Assembly: GCA_965199705.1 (NCBI GenBank)
Contig: OZ241359.1
Coordinates: forward strand, 2,728,001-2,792,000
DNA: 64,000 nucleotides
DNA from: Azophilus sp965199705
GTDB taxonomy: Bacteria > Pseudomonadota > Gammaproteobacteria > Pseudomonadales > Azotimanducaceae
Direction: 5' to 3'
Shown here: positions 52,439 to 63,100 of the stretch, piece by piece
How the letters are laid out: each line of letters opens with the position of its first letter
How positions within the stretch are numbered: the stretch's first letter is position 1
Made by a program: the position numbers and the translations under genes
Notes under the pieces: generated by a model
What the model saw: the letters and a program-made list of their open reading frames with translations, nothing else
Databases searched by the model: none
Told to the model about the DNA's origin: nothing

Positions 52439-53322
52439 ATCCAGTAGGCGACCCGGGCGCGCTTGTAGCTGAACAGCGCAAGCATCAGCATCCACCCCCC
52501 TGCCGCAAAACCCAACACAACCAACCAGGACTCAAGAGCCGGCGTTTGCCCCAGCATTGGCGCACGCACGACTTCCAGACAGTGGTAGAAAGGATTGGCG
52601 GAGAGGATAACCGCCCGATCCGGTAGCTGCTCCGCCATCCAGATCACCGGCGTAATAAAGAACGCAATACGAACGACACTCGCGCAGATCGGCGGCACAT
52701 CGCGAAATCTGGCCGACAAGACCGCAAGCGTGAGTGCCATCCAGAAGCCGTTCAGGCACAGGAGGGCCAGTCCCGGGATAGCCAGCAGCCCTGCCCAACC
52801 GGGCCAGATACCGAAGATGATCGCAATGACAACAAAGATCACCAGATCGTGGCAGAAAACGATCAGGCTGCGCCAGAGCAGGCGATACAGGTGCAGGGAC
52901 AAGGGCAGATCAACCTGTTTGATGATTCGCCCCGCATTGATGAAGAGCGTGCAACCATCGGAAATCATGTTCGAAATCAAACCCCAGAGGATGAATCCCA
53001 ACGCCATGTAGGGCAGATAGATCGCGATGTCCACGGCAAGTAGCGAACCGTACAGAAAGGCCAATCCGGCCACCAGAACGCCCATGCTCGCCGTCAGCCA
53101 GAAGGGGCCCAGAAGAGACCGTCGATAACGCAGCCGAATGTCCTGCCAGCCGAGAAATCGCCACAGATGCCAGGCCTCGGCGCCGGCGCGGAGATCGGCC
53201 AGCGCAACCGAGATCAGCCCCGCCGGTCCGCCCGAACCGGATAACTCGGACAAGACATCACCGGGCGAGGCCGAACCCCCTGCTCCGGGGCCGGCATTTG
53301 CGTCATGGGTCGTTGTGGACAA
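52435..53322 (-). CDS. Polysaccharide ABC transporter permease (Wzm/KpsM type)
   Basis: The start is set at TTG 53,322 because the collapsed relic at 49,486 conserves TTG followed by TCC at the same place; this gives 295 aa. After ~55 soluble residues come LWRFLGWQDIRLRYRRSLLG, a typical pre-TM motif of ABC-2 permeases, then six hydrophobic segments, among them FWLTASMGVLVAGLAFLYGS, MALGFILWGLISNMIS, SLIVFCHDLVIFVVIAIIFG, GLLAIPGLALLCLNGFWMAL and WLVVLGFAAGGWMLMLALFS. ISANPFYHCLEVVRAP-like residues (LSANPFYHCLEVVRAPMLG) are conserved in the family. It pairs with the ATPase and would move the finished or lipid-linked glycan. Confidence 0.88.
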   Translation of the reverse strand: MSTTTHDANAGPGAGGSASPGDVLSELSGSGGPAGLISVALADLRAGAEAWHLWRFLGWQDIRLRYRRSLLGPFWLTASMGVLVAGLAFLYGSLLAVDIAIYLPYMALGFILWGLISNMISDGCTLFINAGRIIKQVDLPLSLHLYRLLWRSLIVFCHDLVIFVVIAIIFGIWPGWAGLLAIPGLALLCLNGFWMALTLAVLSARFRDVPPICASVVRIAFFITPVIWMAEQLPDRAVILSANPFYHCLEVVRAPMLGQTPALESWLVVLGFAAGGWMLMLALFSYKRARVAYWI

Positions 53323-53424
53323 GCAAGTCTCCCAGCCCGGGCACTGCACCAGGGGCCGCGATGATCGCACAGGTTCTTGCCCCTGTGCGCGTGTTCGCAA
53401 CCTGGCCCGGATTTTGCGCCAGGC

Positions 53425-54249
53425 TCACCACAAGCGCCAGCCATAGTGGGCAAAGTAGAGGATGGCAGAACGCACGAAGTGGATCCGGCGCCGCCAGTCA
53501 CGCTGCGCTGTCCGGCCCCCCAGATGGACGATGCGCGCGTCCGGCAATTCCTGAATGCGGCCCTGGGCAGCCAGGCGCCGGCAGAGATCGAAGTCATCAA
53601 AGTACAGGAAGTAGCGTTCGTCAAACCCGCCCACCGCCTTCAGCGCCGCCGTTCTGCAAAACATGAAGCAACCACTGGCAAGGTGAATGGTCTGTGGCGT
53701 CTCGGAGGGCAGTCGGTCGGCATAGACGTAGGTGGCAAGACGGCGCGCGAAGGGGCCGAACTGCGTATCGGGCGCCAAGGCGCGCAGGGCGAGCACGAGC
53801 AGGCTAGGTTCGCGTTTCGCCAGACGCGCGTAGCCACCTGCCGCGCCATGGCCCTGGGGCGCTGCGAGTACGGTTTCGGGATATTGCTCCAGATGCCTCA
53901 TGCAGGCGGCCAGCGTGTCCGGCGCCAGGGTAAGATCCGGATTGGCGAGCAGATGATATTCGGCCTGTGTTTGCCGGATCGCCAGATTCTGGGCCGCGCC
54001 ATAGCCCACATTGCCCTGGCCCTGGTGAATGCGCCAATCAGACTGTGTTGCCGCTCGCGCCTGTCCAGTCAGCAAATCAGCCACCGACCTGGCCGCGTCC
54101 GGTGCATCGTTGATGATGGCGTGGATCTGCACGCGAGGCAGCCCGGCTGGCAAGCGTTCAATCGCCGCAAGGAGGCTCTGGCAAAACGCCGCAAGCACCC
54201 GGTCCGGCGTGCGCCAGGTGACGAAGCTGATCGACAGGGAAGGACTCAT
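53425..54249 (-). CDS. GT2 family glycosyltransferase
   Basis: 274 aa. GT-A fold: SLSISFVTWRTPDRVLAAF at the start, QGNVGYGAAQNLAIRQTQAE, LLANPDLTLAPDTLAAC (the DxD-like position is NPD, common in rhamnosyl-type GT2), ASGCFMFCRTAAL, GGFDERYFLYFDDFDLCRRL with the acidic catalytic region EDxDLxxR as FDDFDLCRR, and IVHLGGRTAQR. Such enzymes often transfer rhamnose or related sugars to polysaccharides. The start overlaps the ligase stop (ATGA, 54,246-54,249). A C-terminal relic of a homologue is at 51,000. Confidence 0.85.
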   Translation of the reverse strand: MSPSLSISFVTWRTPDRVLAAFCQSLLAAIERLPAGLPRVQIHAIINDAPDAARSVADLLTGQARAATQSDWRIHQGQGNVGYGAAQNLAIRQTQAEYHLLANPDLTLAPDTLAACMRHLEQYPETVLAAPQGHGAAGGYARLAKREPSLLVLALRALAPDTQFGPFARRLATYVYADRLPSETPQTIHLASGCFMFCRTAALKAVGGFDERYFLYFDDFDLCRRLAAQGRIQELPDARIVHLGGRTAQRDWRRRIHFVRSAILYFAHYGWRLW

Positions 54250-55445
54250 GCCCGGCTCGGCCGGGCAAGGCGCGCTGGCGCCGGACCCTCAGCCCGCCAG
54301 CAGAGGCCTGTTACCGTTGCCAGAGGCAACCAGAACAGGAACCAGTTCAGACCCACCTTGTCGAGCAGGTCATAACCGTCCAGGAGCCAGGACGAGAGAA
54401 TCAGGGCCAGCGAAGCCAGCGCCAGCCCGCACTCTGGTTGCCGCATCAAGCGAATGCCGCTGCAGAGGAGCAGGCCGATGAGAGCGATGAACAGCCCGAA
54501 ACCGATCAGCCCGCCCTGGTAGATGATCGTCAGATACATGCTGTGCGGATGTGGAAATTCGCCGCTGACGGTGCGCACGGACAGATCCGTCAGTATGCCC
54601 TGGCCGAACCAGAGATCATGCGGTATCACACCCCCGACGACCGCTTGCCAGATGGCGAACCGATGGCTGTCGCCGCGTGGAAACAGGGCCGAGCGCAGCG
54701 CTCCGTCCGGGTCTCCGAAGACGAACAGGGCCAACGCGAGAATGCAGCAAAGGCTTCCGGCGCCAACAACCGCCAGCACTGTGCCGGGGCGCTTGCGGTG
54801 GAACTGAATCGCCAGCAACGCCAGGAGACCAAGTCCGGTCGCTGCCCAGCCGTTGCGCGATTGGGTCAGGAAGATTACGGGCACGATCAGGGTGGCCGCC
54901 AGAACGTATCCCCAGCGCCAGAGCGGCGCCCGCTCGTGCAGCCAGGCCCAGGCGAGCAGCAGCAGCACCGCCCCGAAGGTCAGCCCGGCCACCACATGGT
55001 TGTCCAATTGGCCGACACCAGCCAATCGACCTGCTGCTTCCGGGAAGAAGCCGACGAGCGCCAACAGCGCCGCCAAGGCGCCGGCCAGGGCCAGAATGCG
55101 TCCGAGCAAGGCATGCAGGAGTCCGTGCCGGACACATTCAGCAGCGGCCAGGACGAACAACAGAGTCTGCAAGACGCGCGTCAGCACGGCAAACAGTTCG
55201 CGCCCACTTGATACATCCGACCAGCAAGCGGATACGACCAGGTAGCCCAGGAAGCAGGCGAGCAGGCGCACCAGCGGCAAGCGCAGGGCCCCGCGCCATT
55301 GCCGCCAGGAAATCAGCATCGAGAGGCCCAACAGATAGACAGGCCAGCTCGCCGCGCTTTGCGAAGGCAGCAACAGCACGCCCACCAGGGACCCGACAAT
55401 CAACCCGGCGTGCAGCCGGAGGCGGCCTTGCGACATACCGAACAC
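54246..55445 (-). CDS. O-antigen ligase/polymerase-like membrane protein (WaaL/Wzy type)
   Basis: 399 aa with about ten hydrophobic segments (for example LHAGLIVGSLVGVLLLPSQ, LLGRILALAGALAALLALVG, LTFGAVLLLLAWAWL, LGLLALLAIQF). The large periplasmic loop between residues ~260 and ~310 has FPHPHSMYLTIIYQGGLIGF, the H-x3-L/Y motif of the Wzy_C/O-antigen ligase family. VIFLTQSRNGWAATG matches the conserved SRG/SRN segment. It could join the exported polysaccharide to lipid A-core or polymerise repeat units. With an ABC exporter beside it, ligase is the better guess. Confidence 0.82.
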   Translation of the reverse strand: MFGMSQGRLRLHAGLIVGSLVGVLLLPSQSAASWPVYLLGLSMLISWRQWRGALRLPLVRLLACFLGYLVVSACWSDVSSGRELFAVLTRVLQTLLFVLAAAECVRHGLLHALLGRILALAGALAALLALVGFFPEAAGRLAGVGQLDNHVVAGLTFGAVLLLLAWAWLHERAPLWRWGYVLAATLIVPVIFLTQSRNGWAATGLGLLALLAIQFHRKRPGTVLAVVGAGSLCCILALALFVFGDPDGALRSALFPRGDSHRFAIWQAVVGGVIPHDLWFGQGILTDLSVRTVSGEFPHPHSMYLTIIYQGGLIGFGLFIALIGLLLCSGIRLMRQPECGLALASLALILSSWLLDGYDLLDKVGLNWFLFWLPLATVTGLCWRAEGPAPARLARPSRA

Positions 55446-55453
55446 CAGAATCT

Positions 55454-55796
55454 GGTGGGCCCACCAGGACTCGAACCTGGGACCAATGGATTCACGAACC
55501 CCGGCGTTTCCCCCGGGTGCGGACTATCTCATCGCCCGCGGCCAAGCCGCTGGGGCGCGGGACGCTCAAGCCTGTCATCAAGGGCGCTTTGAACCAACAA
55601 CGCGGGCGAGCGTTACGCCAGTTCAGCCCTCAGGTAGTCTCTGCACCTTCCGGCGGTGTACCGCCAGCTTGGCTCAGGGTTGCCGCCGACATTACCCGCT
55701 GCGGTTTCCCTGAATTCATCCCGTTCATCCCGACCCTCTCGGGCCGGGCGCACCAATTGATGAGTCCACTGCTCTAACCAACTGAGCTATAGGCCC
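55454..55796 (-). tRNA. tRNA-Ile(CAU)-type gene interrupted by a group I intron
   Basis: The 5' exon is 55,796-55,760 and the 3' exon 55,493-55,454 (minus strand). Joined, they fold as a cloverleaf. The acceptor GGGCCTA pairs with TGGGCCC followed by an encoded CCA. The D arm is GCTC/GAGC. The anticodon stem GTGGA/TCCAT encloses the loop CTCATAA with anticodon CAT. The T arm CCAGG/CCTGG encloses TTCGAGT. CAT could mean Met or the lysidine-modified Ile2 tRNA. Ile2 is favoured because group I introns are known in tRNA-Ile(CAU) of Azoarcus and because ileX lies near rpoD in Escherichia coli. The intron sits directly after the anticodon. Confidence 0.88.
55494..55759 (-). other. Group I self-splicing intron in the tRNA anticodon loop
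   Basis: 266 nt. The 5' exon ends in U and the intron ends in G, as group I splicing needs. Core elements read in order on the minus strand are AATTCAGGGAAACC (P/P4 side), GGCAACCCTGAGCCAAGC (Q/R), GAAGGTGCAGAGACTA (R/S) and GAGATAGTCC (S/P7 side). These line up with the Azoarcus tRNA-Ile intron core (small IC3 type). Peripheral stems are longer than in that 205-nt intron. No homing endonuclease gene fits inside. A hairpin with sequence CTGGCGGTACACCGCCGG is a probable P5 or P6 extension. Confidence 0.9.
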
Positions 55797-55904
55797 TCGG
55801 CAACGCACTATAGCACGCGCCGGGCCTCAGCCCGGAAGAGCGCTGCATTCTGGGCCGCGAATATTGCGCCGGAGCCGGCCTGGCGCACTGCCCGGAAGGT
55901 CAGA

Positions 55905-57815
<1,911 letters not shown>

Positions 57816-57879
57816 GGCTTACTTACCTGGCGGATGGTGGACGGTCGCGACGCAAGGCCGGAGTTCGGGTAAACGGTTG

Positions 57880-57907
57880 ATTTTATCATCCAGGAACAGG
57901 TTCTCAA
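57880..57907 (-). promoter_or_regulatory. Candidate sigma-70 promoter of rpoD
   Basis: Minus strand TTGAGA (57,907-57,902), 16-bp spacer, TAAAAT (57,885-57,880), about 65 bp before the rpoD start. By sequence only. Confidence 0.45.
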
Positions 57908-57934
57908 GAGTCGATTGCGGGTCGATTGCGGATC

Positions 57935-57975
57935 GAGAAAGGCTCTCAGCAAGGGTGTGCTGCGGACAGGGGCGC
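57935..57975 (+). repeat. 41-bp sequence shared with the inside of the 1,956-bp IS
   Basis: GAGAAAGGCTCTCAGCAAGG ... ACAGGGGCGC here differs by one base from 58,333-58,373, which lies in the non-coding end of the IS (and on the other strand at about 27,613-27,653 in copy 1). It may be an old IS fragment or a chromosomal sequence picked up by the IS. Confidence 0.6.
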
Positions 57976-58022
57976 CGCTTCCCCGCCCCGGCGCAGAGCG
58001 GGGCGTTGTCATGGCTCCAGCG

Positions 58023-58055
58023 AAAAGACCTCCGTCTTGCGACGGAGGCCTTTTA
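58023..58055. terminator. Bidirectional rho-independent-type terminator
   Basis: Eight-bp perfect stem CCTCCGTC/GACGGAGG (58,029-58,036 and 58,041-58,048) with loop TTGC, flanked by AAAAGA on the left and CCTTTTAT on the right. It can stop transcription in either direction. On the minus strand it could close a small RNA starting near 58,165; on the plus strand it could end read-through toward cas9. Confidence 0.7.
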
Positions 58056-58180
58056 TCGCGGTGAGTGACCTTGGGACACCGAGCCCGCACAAAGGGTCGA
58101 TTTGCTGCGAAAGGGAAACCGACCGCTTCTCGATTTGCTACGATCGCATTGTACCTGATTGTGAGAGTGAATCAACACTC
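58056..58180 (-). ncRNA. Candidate tracrRNA region of the type II CRISPR locus
   Basis: 125 bp of gene-free DNA between the terminator and the IS that split cas9 from its leader. Type II-C loci often have the tracrRNA next to cas9. A minus-strand RNA from here would end at the strong hairpin with a U-run; just before it reads GCGATAAAAGGCC, similar to the ATAAGGCC after the anti-repeat of Neisseria tracrRNA. Two direct copies of TCGATTTGCTRCGA lie at 58,097 and 58,130. Without the CRISPR repeat an anti-repeat cannot be tested. Confidence 0.25.
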
Positions 58181-58189
58181 ACTCAGGAG

Positions 58190-60145
58190 GAGGCGCTTGC
58201 GCTGCGGGTGTTTTTGTCGGGATGGGGAGATGTAGTGGAGCGGATTTGGCAGTGCGGGAGGATTGATTGAAGGCAGGGCAGCGGACTGGGGTGCCGGGGA
58301 GAGGTTGGAACGAGGGCCGATCGCGGGTAGATGAGAAAGGCTCTCAACAAGGGTGTGCTGCGGACAGGGGCGCGGCGTCCAGGGGCAGGCAGGGGACGGG
58401 TTGGAGCGGTTGGGGGTTGGCGCAGCGCTATCCGGTGTCTGCAAACGGGACCGGGCGCACGAGCGAGCGCATCCGTTCGTCTCGTCCCTCGACCACGGCG
58501 GCGACCGCCAGCGCCATCATCACCGCGAGCGCCAGCCCCATCCGTGTCTTCATCTTGGCCAGGCCGCGGATGAAATGCACCTCGAAGCCGAAGCTGCGGT
58601 CCAGGCGCGCGTTGATCCGCTCCAGTGCCGAGCGTCGGTTGTAGCCGCGTCGCCAAGCGGGCGAGCCCCAGGGCGTGGGGGTGAAGATGCGCCGGTTCGC
58701 GCGCTTGAGATCGATACGCACAATGCGCCCGAAGTCGCCCGCCTTCGAGCCGGACTGCGAAAGACACGCCGCCCGGCCCTCGCACTTCAGGTCGCAAGCC
58801 GCCGCCGGACACCGGTACTTCAGCGTCCCCCGGTCCGATTCGAACCCCTGGAACGCCATCGGGCGCTCCGTCCCTGTCGCCGGGCAGCGGCACGACACCT
58901 CGCCCCGCTCGCTGTACAGGATGTTGTCCGTCCGCTCGGGGGCCAGGCTGCGCAGGATCGGCTGCGCGGGATCGTGGTTCGGATCCTGCTTCTCTTCGCG
59001 CCACATCAGCCGGGTGTCAATCAGCGGCCGAATCCCGTGCTCGTCCCACAACGCCTGCTTCAACGCTCCGCCGTCATAGCCCCGATCTGCGCTGAAGTCC
59101 CGGCACCGCTGCGCCAGACCCGGCTCAGCCTCGAACAACTCCGCCAGCAGCTTCCCCACCACCGGCTGCTCCGAAGCCGATGCCCGCGTCACCGCAAAGG
59201 CCACCGGCAACTCATAGCGGGTGTCCGCAATCAGATGCAGACCGTAGCCGAACCAACTCTTGACCCGCCTCCAGGCGCGCCCTTGCTTGTCCACGCCCCG
59301 CGTTTCGTGCTTGCCCCAATCCGCGTCTGGATCCGAACCCTCACCCCCGGCGCCGCGGTTGACCCGCCCGGTGGAATGGCTCGCCACCGCCTTGCCGTCG
59401 CACCCCAGATGCACGCCGTAGTCCGGCAGCACCGCCAGCAATCGGCCACGCAGTTCGTCCACCAGGCCGCTGACCAACCCCTGCCTGTCCTCCAAGTCAA
59501 TCAGGTTCCTGAGCAGGCGCGAGAAGTTCCACTCGTTCGGAACGCAGGGCAAAACCGGCGCCGCCTCCCGCACCACAACCGACCGACCCGTGCGCGCGTC
59601 CCGCTCAATCCGCGCAACCGGGCGGCCCTGCCGTGGCAACGGATTGAAACCGCACACCGACAGCAGCGACGGATTGCGGCGCAACTCCCGAACCAGCGAC
59701 GCCACCGAGGCGTGCTGGAAAACCACCCCCGCCACCAAGGCGCGCCACATCGCGCGAACCGGAAAATCGTTCCTGCCCCGACCCCGCTTCGCCGCAAGCG
59801 CCGCAACCAACTCCGCGTCCGGCAAGTGCTCCAGCACCATCGACAGGCGTTTCAGATCCGCCAGCGGCTCGACAGCGTCCCAAGAAAAAAGTACATTGTT
59901 CGGGCCGGTTGTCATGATCACCTCGAAGGTCGGCAATTGTTTGATTTACAACCACCATTTTGCCACATGACAACCGGCGCTTCCGCCTCCTCGGCTGCAA
60001 CAACCAACCTTGGGGTGAAAATCCGCCAATTCGGGCCGAAACACCCCAAAATCGGGCCAAATCCCCGCTTCTCCGGGGGAATAAATTTTCGACGCCTCAC
60101 ATAACATCAAACCATTCAATCAATTAGAAACAGCGCAAGCGCCTC
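58190..60145. mobile_element. 1,956-bp insertion sequence, copy 2, inserted in the cas9 ribosome-binding site
   Basis: Same 15-bp inverted ends (58,190-58,204 and 60,131-60,145) as copy 1, here in opposite orientation. The target duplication AGGAG is at 58,185-58,189 and 60,146-60,150. The right AGGAG lies 7 bases before the cas9 ATG and serves as its Shine-Dalgarno; the left copy is the original one, left stranded. Confidence 0.92.
58428..59915 (-). CDS. DDE transposase of the 1,956-bp IS, copy 2
   Basis: 495 aa from ATG 59,915. It differs from copy 1 by one residue (ARIERDARTG instead of ARVERDARTG), so both copies look active and recent. It is transcribed away from cas9. Confidence 0.87.
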   Translation of the reverse strand: MTTGPNNVLFSWDAVEPLADLKRLSMVLEHLPDAELVAALAAKRGRGRNDFPVRAMWRALVAGVVFQHASVASLVRELRRNPSLLSVCGFNPLPRQGRPVARIERDARTGRSVVVREAAPVLPCVPNEWNFSRLLRNLIDLEDRQGLVSGLVDELRGRLLAVLPDYGVHLGCDGKAVASHSTGRVNRGAGGEGSDPDADWGKHETRGVDKQGRAWRRVKSWFGYGLHLIADTRYELPVAFAVTRASASEQPVVGKLLAELFEAEPGLAQRCRDFSADRGYDGGALKQALWDEHGIRPLIDTRLMWREEKQDPNHDPAQPILRSLAPERTDNILYSERGEVSCRCPATGTERPMAFQGFESDRGTLKYRCPAAACDLKCEGRAACLSQSGSKAGDFGRIVRIDLKRANRRIFTPTPWGSPAWRRGYNRRSALERINARLDRSFGFEVHFIRGLAKMKTRMGLALAVMMALAVAAVVEGRDERMRSLVRPVPFADTG

Positions 60146-60157
60146 AGGAGAAACGCA

Positions 60158-63100
60158 ATGTCCATAATCTTCGGTCTCGATATCGGTACGACGTCGATCG
60201 GCTTTGCCGTCATCGACCACCACTCGGAGCGCGCGACCGGAACAATCCTGCGGCTCGGGGTACGCATTTTCCCCGAAGCGCGCGACCCGAAGGGCGCACC
60301 CCTGAACCAGGAACGGCGTCAAGCGCGGCTCCGTCGCCGTCAGCTGCGCCGGCGGCGCGAACGGCGGCGTCTGCTCGGAGACCTGCTGCAGGACGCCGGG
60401 CTCCTCCCCGTCCGGAACGCACCCGAGTGGGCGGAAACGATGGCGCTGGATCCGTACGATCTGCGCAGGCGGGCGTTCGAAAGGGAGGCCCTGTCTCCGT
60501 TCGAAACCGGGCGGGCGATTTATCATCTCGCCCAACGTCGGCATTTCCGGGGTCGCGACATCGATGAGATTTCGGACGATGCCAGGGCAGGCGACGGCGC
60601 GGCGGACGAAGACGACGGGTCGGCAAAGGATAGTCGGCAAACGACAATCGAAGCGCTGAAAAACGAAGGGAAGACGCTTGGGGCATGGCTCGACGGGCGG
60701 GGTCCGAACGAACGCCGGCGCGGTATCCATGCGAACCGGGTGGTCGTTGAACAGGAGTTCGACGACATCTGGAAGCCCCTCCTGCCCGAGAAGATTCGGA
60801 AATCCGTGCGCAATGCGATCTTCCACCAGCGCCCAGTGTTCTGGCGCCTGAACACGCTCGGCAAATGCCCTTTCGTGCCGCAAGCGCGCCTGTGCCCCAA
60901 GGGTTCCTGGCTGTCACAGCAACGGCGGATGCTGGAAAAGCTCAACAACCTTTCGCTGACCGGCGGCAACCAGCGTCCTTTGAACGAGGAAGAGCGCGAG
61001 GCAATCCTTGCCAGGCTGCAGACCCAGGCATCCATGACGTGGCCGGGCGTGCGCCGTGCGCTGGCCCCGATTTACCGGGCGCGCGGCGAGGCGGGTGCGG
61101 AAAAGGCGCTGAAGTTCAACCTCCAGGAAGGCGGGGATCGAGCACTTCTCGGCAACGCTGTGGAGGCAAGGCTCGCCGACATTTTCGGCAGTGCCTGGCC
61201 CGATCACCCACGCAAGCAGGAAATCCGCGATGCAGTGCACGACAGTATCTGGCATTCGGATTACGACGAGATCGGCGAACAACGGGTGGTCATTCGCCCG
61301 GCGGCGGAACGCGACTTCCTCAGGCAGAAGGCCGCCGGTGGGCTGGTCGAGACGTTCGACCTCTCGGACGAGGAGGCAGGCAAGATCGCCGCGCTGAAAC
61401 TGCCAACCGGCTGGGAGCCCTATTCAGTCGAAGCGCTGCGGAAGATGCTGCCCCATCTCGACGCCGGAGTGCGGTTCGGCGAGATCGTCAACGGACCCGA
61501 GTGGGAAGAATGGCGGAACGAGACTTTTCCGGACCGCAAGCGGCCGACCGGCGAAATCCTCGACCGCCTCCCGAGTCCGGCGGACCGGGAGGAAGACAGA
61601 CGCATCGCCGGTTTACGCAATCCCACGGTCGCGCGGTCGCGCAACGAGTTGCGCAAGGTGGTCAACAACCTCATATCGATGTTCGGCAAACCGGACCTGA
61701 TCCGGGTCGAACTCGCGCGCGACGTGGGCAATTCGAAACGCCAGCGCGAGGAAAGAGCGCGCGGCATCCGCCGGCAGGAAGGGCGCAGAAAAACCGCGAG
61801 AGAGAGGCTTCTCGAAAACGGTATCGTCGAGCCATCGCGGGCGGATGTCGAAAAGTGGCTGCTCTGGGAAGAGTGCGGCCATCGCTGCCCGTACACCGGA
61901 GACACCATCTCTTTCGATGGGTTGTTCCGCACCAGCGCATTCGAGGTCGAACACATCTGGCCGCGCTCGCGTTCGCTCGATGACAGCTTCAGGAACAAGA
62001 CCTTGTGCCGCAAGGACGTGAATGTCCGGAAAGGCAACCGCACCCCGTACGAGTTCTTTGTGAACGATCCCGACGAATGGGCGGCCGTTGCGAACCGTCT
62101 CGACGGGATGAAAGCATCCAGGGGCGGCGTCGGCATGTCACCCGGCAAGATCAAGCGGTTTCTGGCGAACGCGATTCCCGACGGTTTCGCCGACCGGCAG
62201 CTGAACGATACCGGCTACGCCGCCCGCGAGGCCGTCGCCTACCTGAAGAAGCTGTGGCCGGACCTTGGCCGGGAAGCACCGGTAACGGTATCCGCCGTAT
62301 CCGGGAGGGTCACGGGGCATCTCCGCCGACTGTGGGGCCTCAATAACCTGCTCGGTGACACCGGCGAAAAGAACCGCGGCGACCACCGCCATCACGCGGT
62401 CGACGCGCTGACGGTCGCCTGCTGCGATCCGGGGACGACGCAAAGACTGTCCCGGTATTGGCAGGACGCGGACAGCCCCGGCGTTTTCGAGCCGTGCTTG
62501 CCGCCGCCTTGGGAAACGATTCGGCCCGACGACAAAAGGGCGGTCGCCGACATCGTCGTATCGCACCGCGTCCGCAAGAAGCTATCGGGGCCGCTCCACA
62601 AGGAGACCATCTACGGCGACACGGGCCGGGATAGCGACGGCGACGGCGGGAAGACCTACCGGTATTTCGTGACCCGCAAGAATGTTCGAGATTTGAGCAA
62701 GCCCGACCTGGAGCAGAAAAACATGGACCTCTGGCCAGATCCGAAAGTGAGGGAAATCGTCAAGGCATGGGTGGACAGGCATGGCGGCAACCCGAAAAAG
62801 GCCTTCCCGCCCTATCCGAAGCGGGGGCGCAAGGGGCCGCAAATCCGCAAGGTCCGCCTGTTCAAGAAACAGCAGATCGACCTCATGGCGCGGGTTTCCA
62901 CGGGCTATGCGGACGCCGGCAACAACCATCATATCGCCATCTACCGGCTGTCGGACGGCGCGGTCGATTACGAGGTTGTCAGTTTGCTGAAGGCCTCGCG
63001 GCGTCTGGCCCGGCACGAGCCGATAGTGCAGCGGGAACGAGACGATGGCGCACGATTCGTGATGTCGTTGGCGCCTGGCGACACGTTGGAGTTTACGAAG

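Noticed and set aside
54677..55777. 366-residue plus-strand frame running through the ligase gene and the split tRNA
   Set aside because: It overlaps a structural RNA and a well-supported membrane protein and is Arg/Pro-rich nonsense.
58097..58143. Two direct copies of TCGATTTGCTRCGA as a possible CRISPR array
   Set aside because: Only two copies, 14 bp long and 33 bp apart; type II repeats are about 36 bp with a period near 66. No array is visible in the window.
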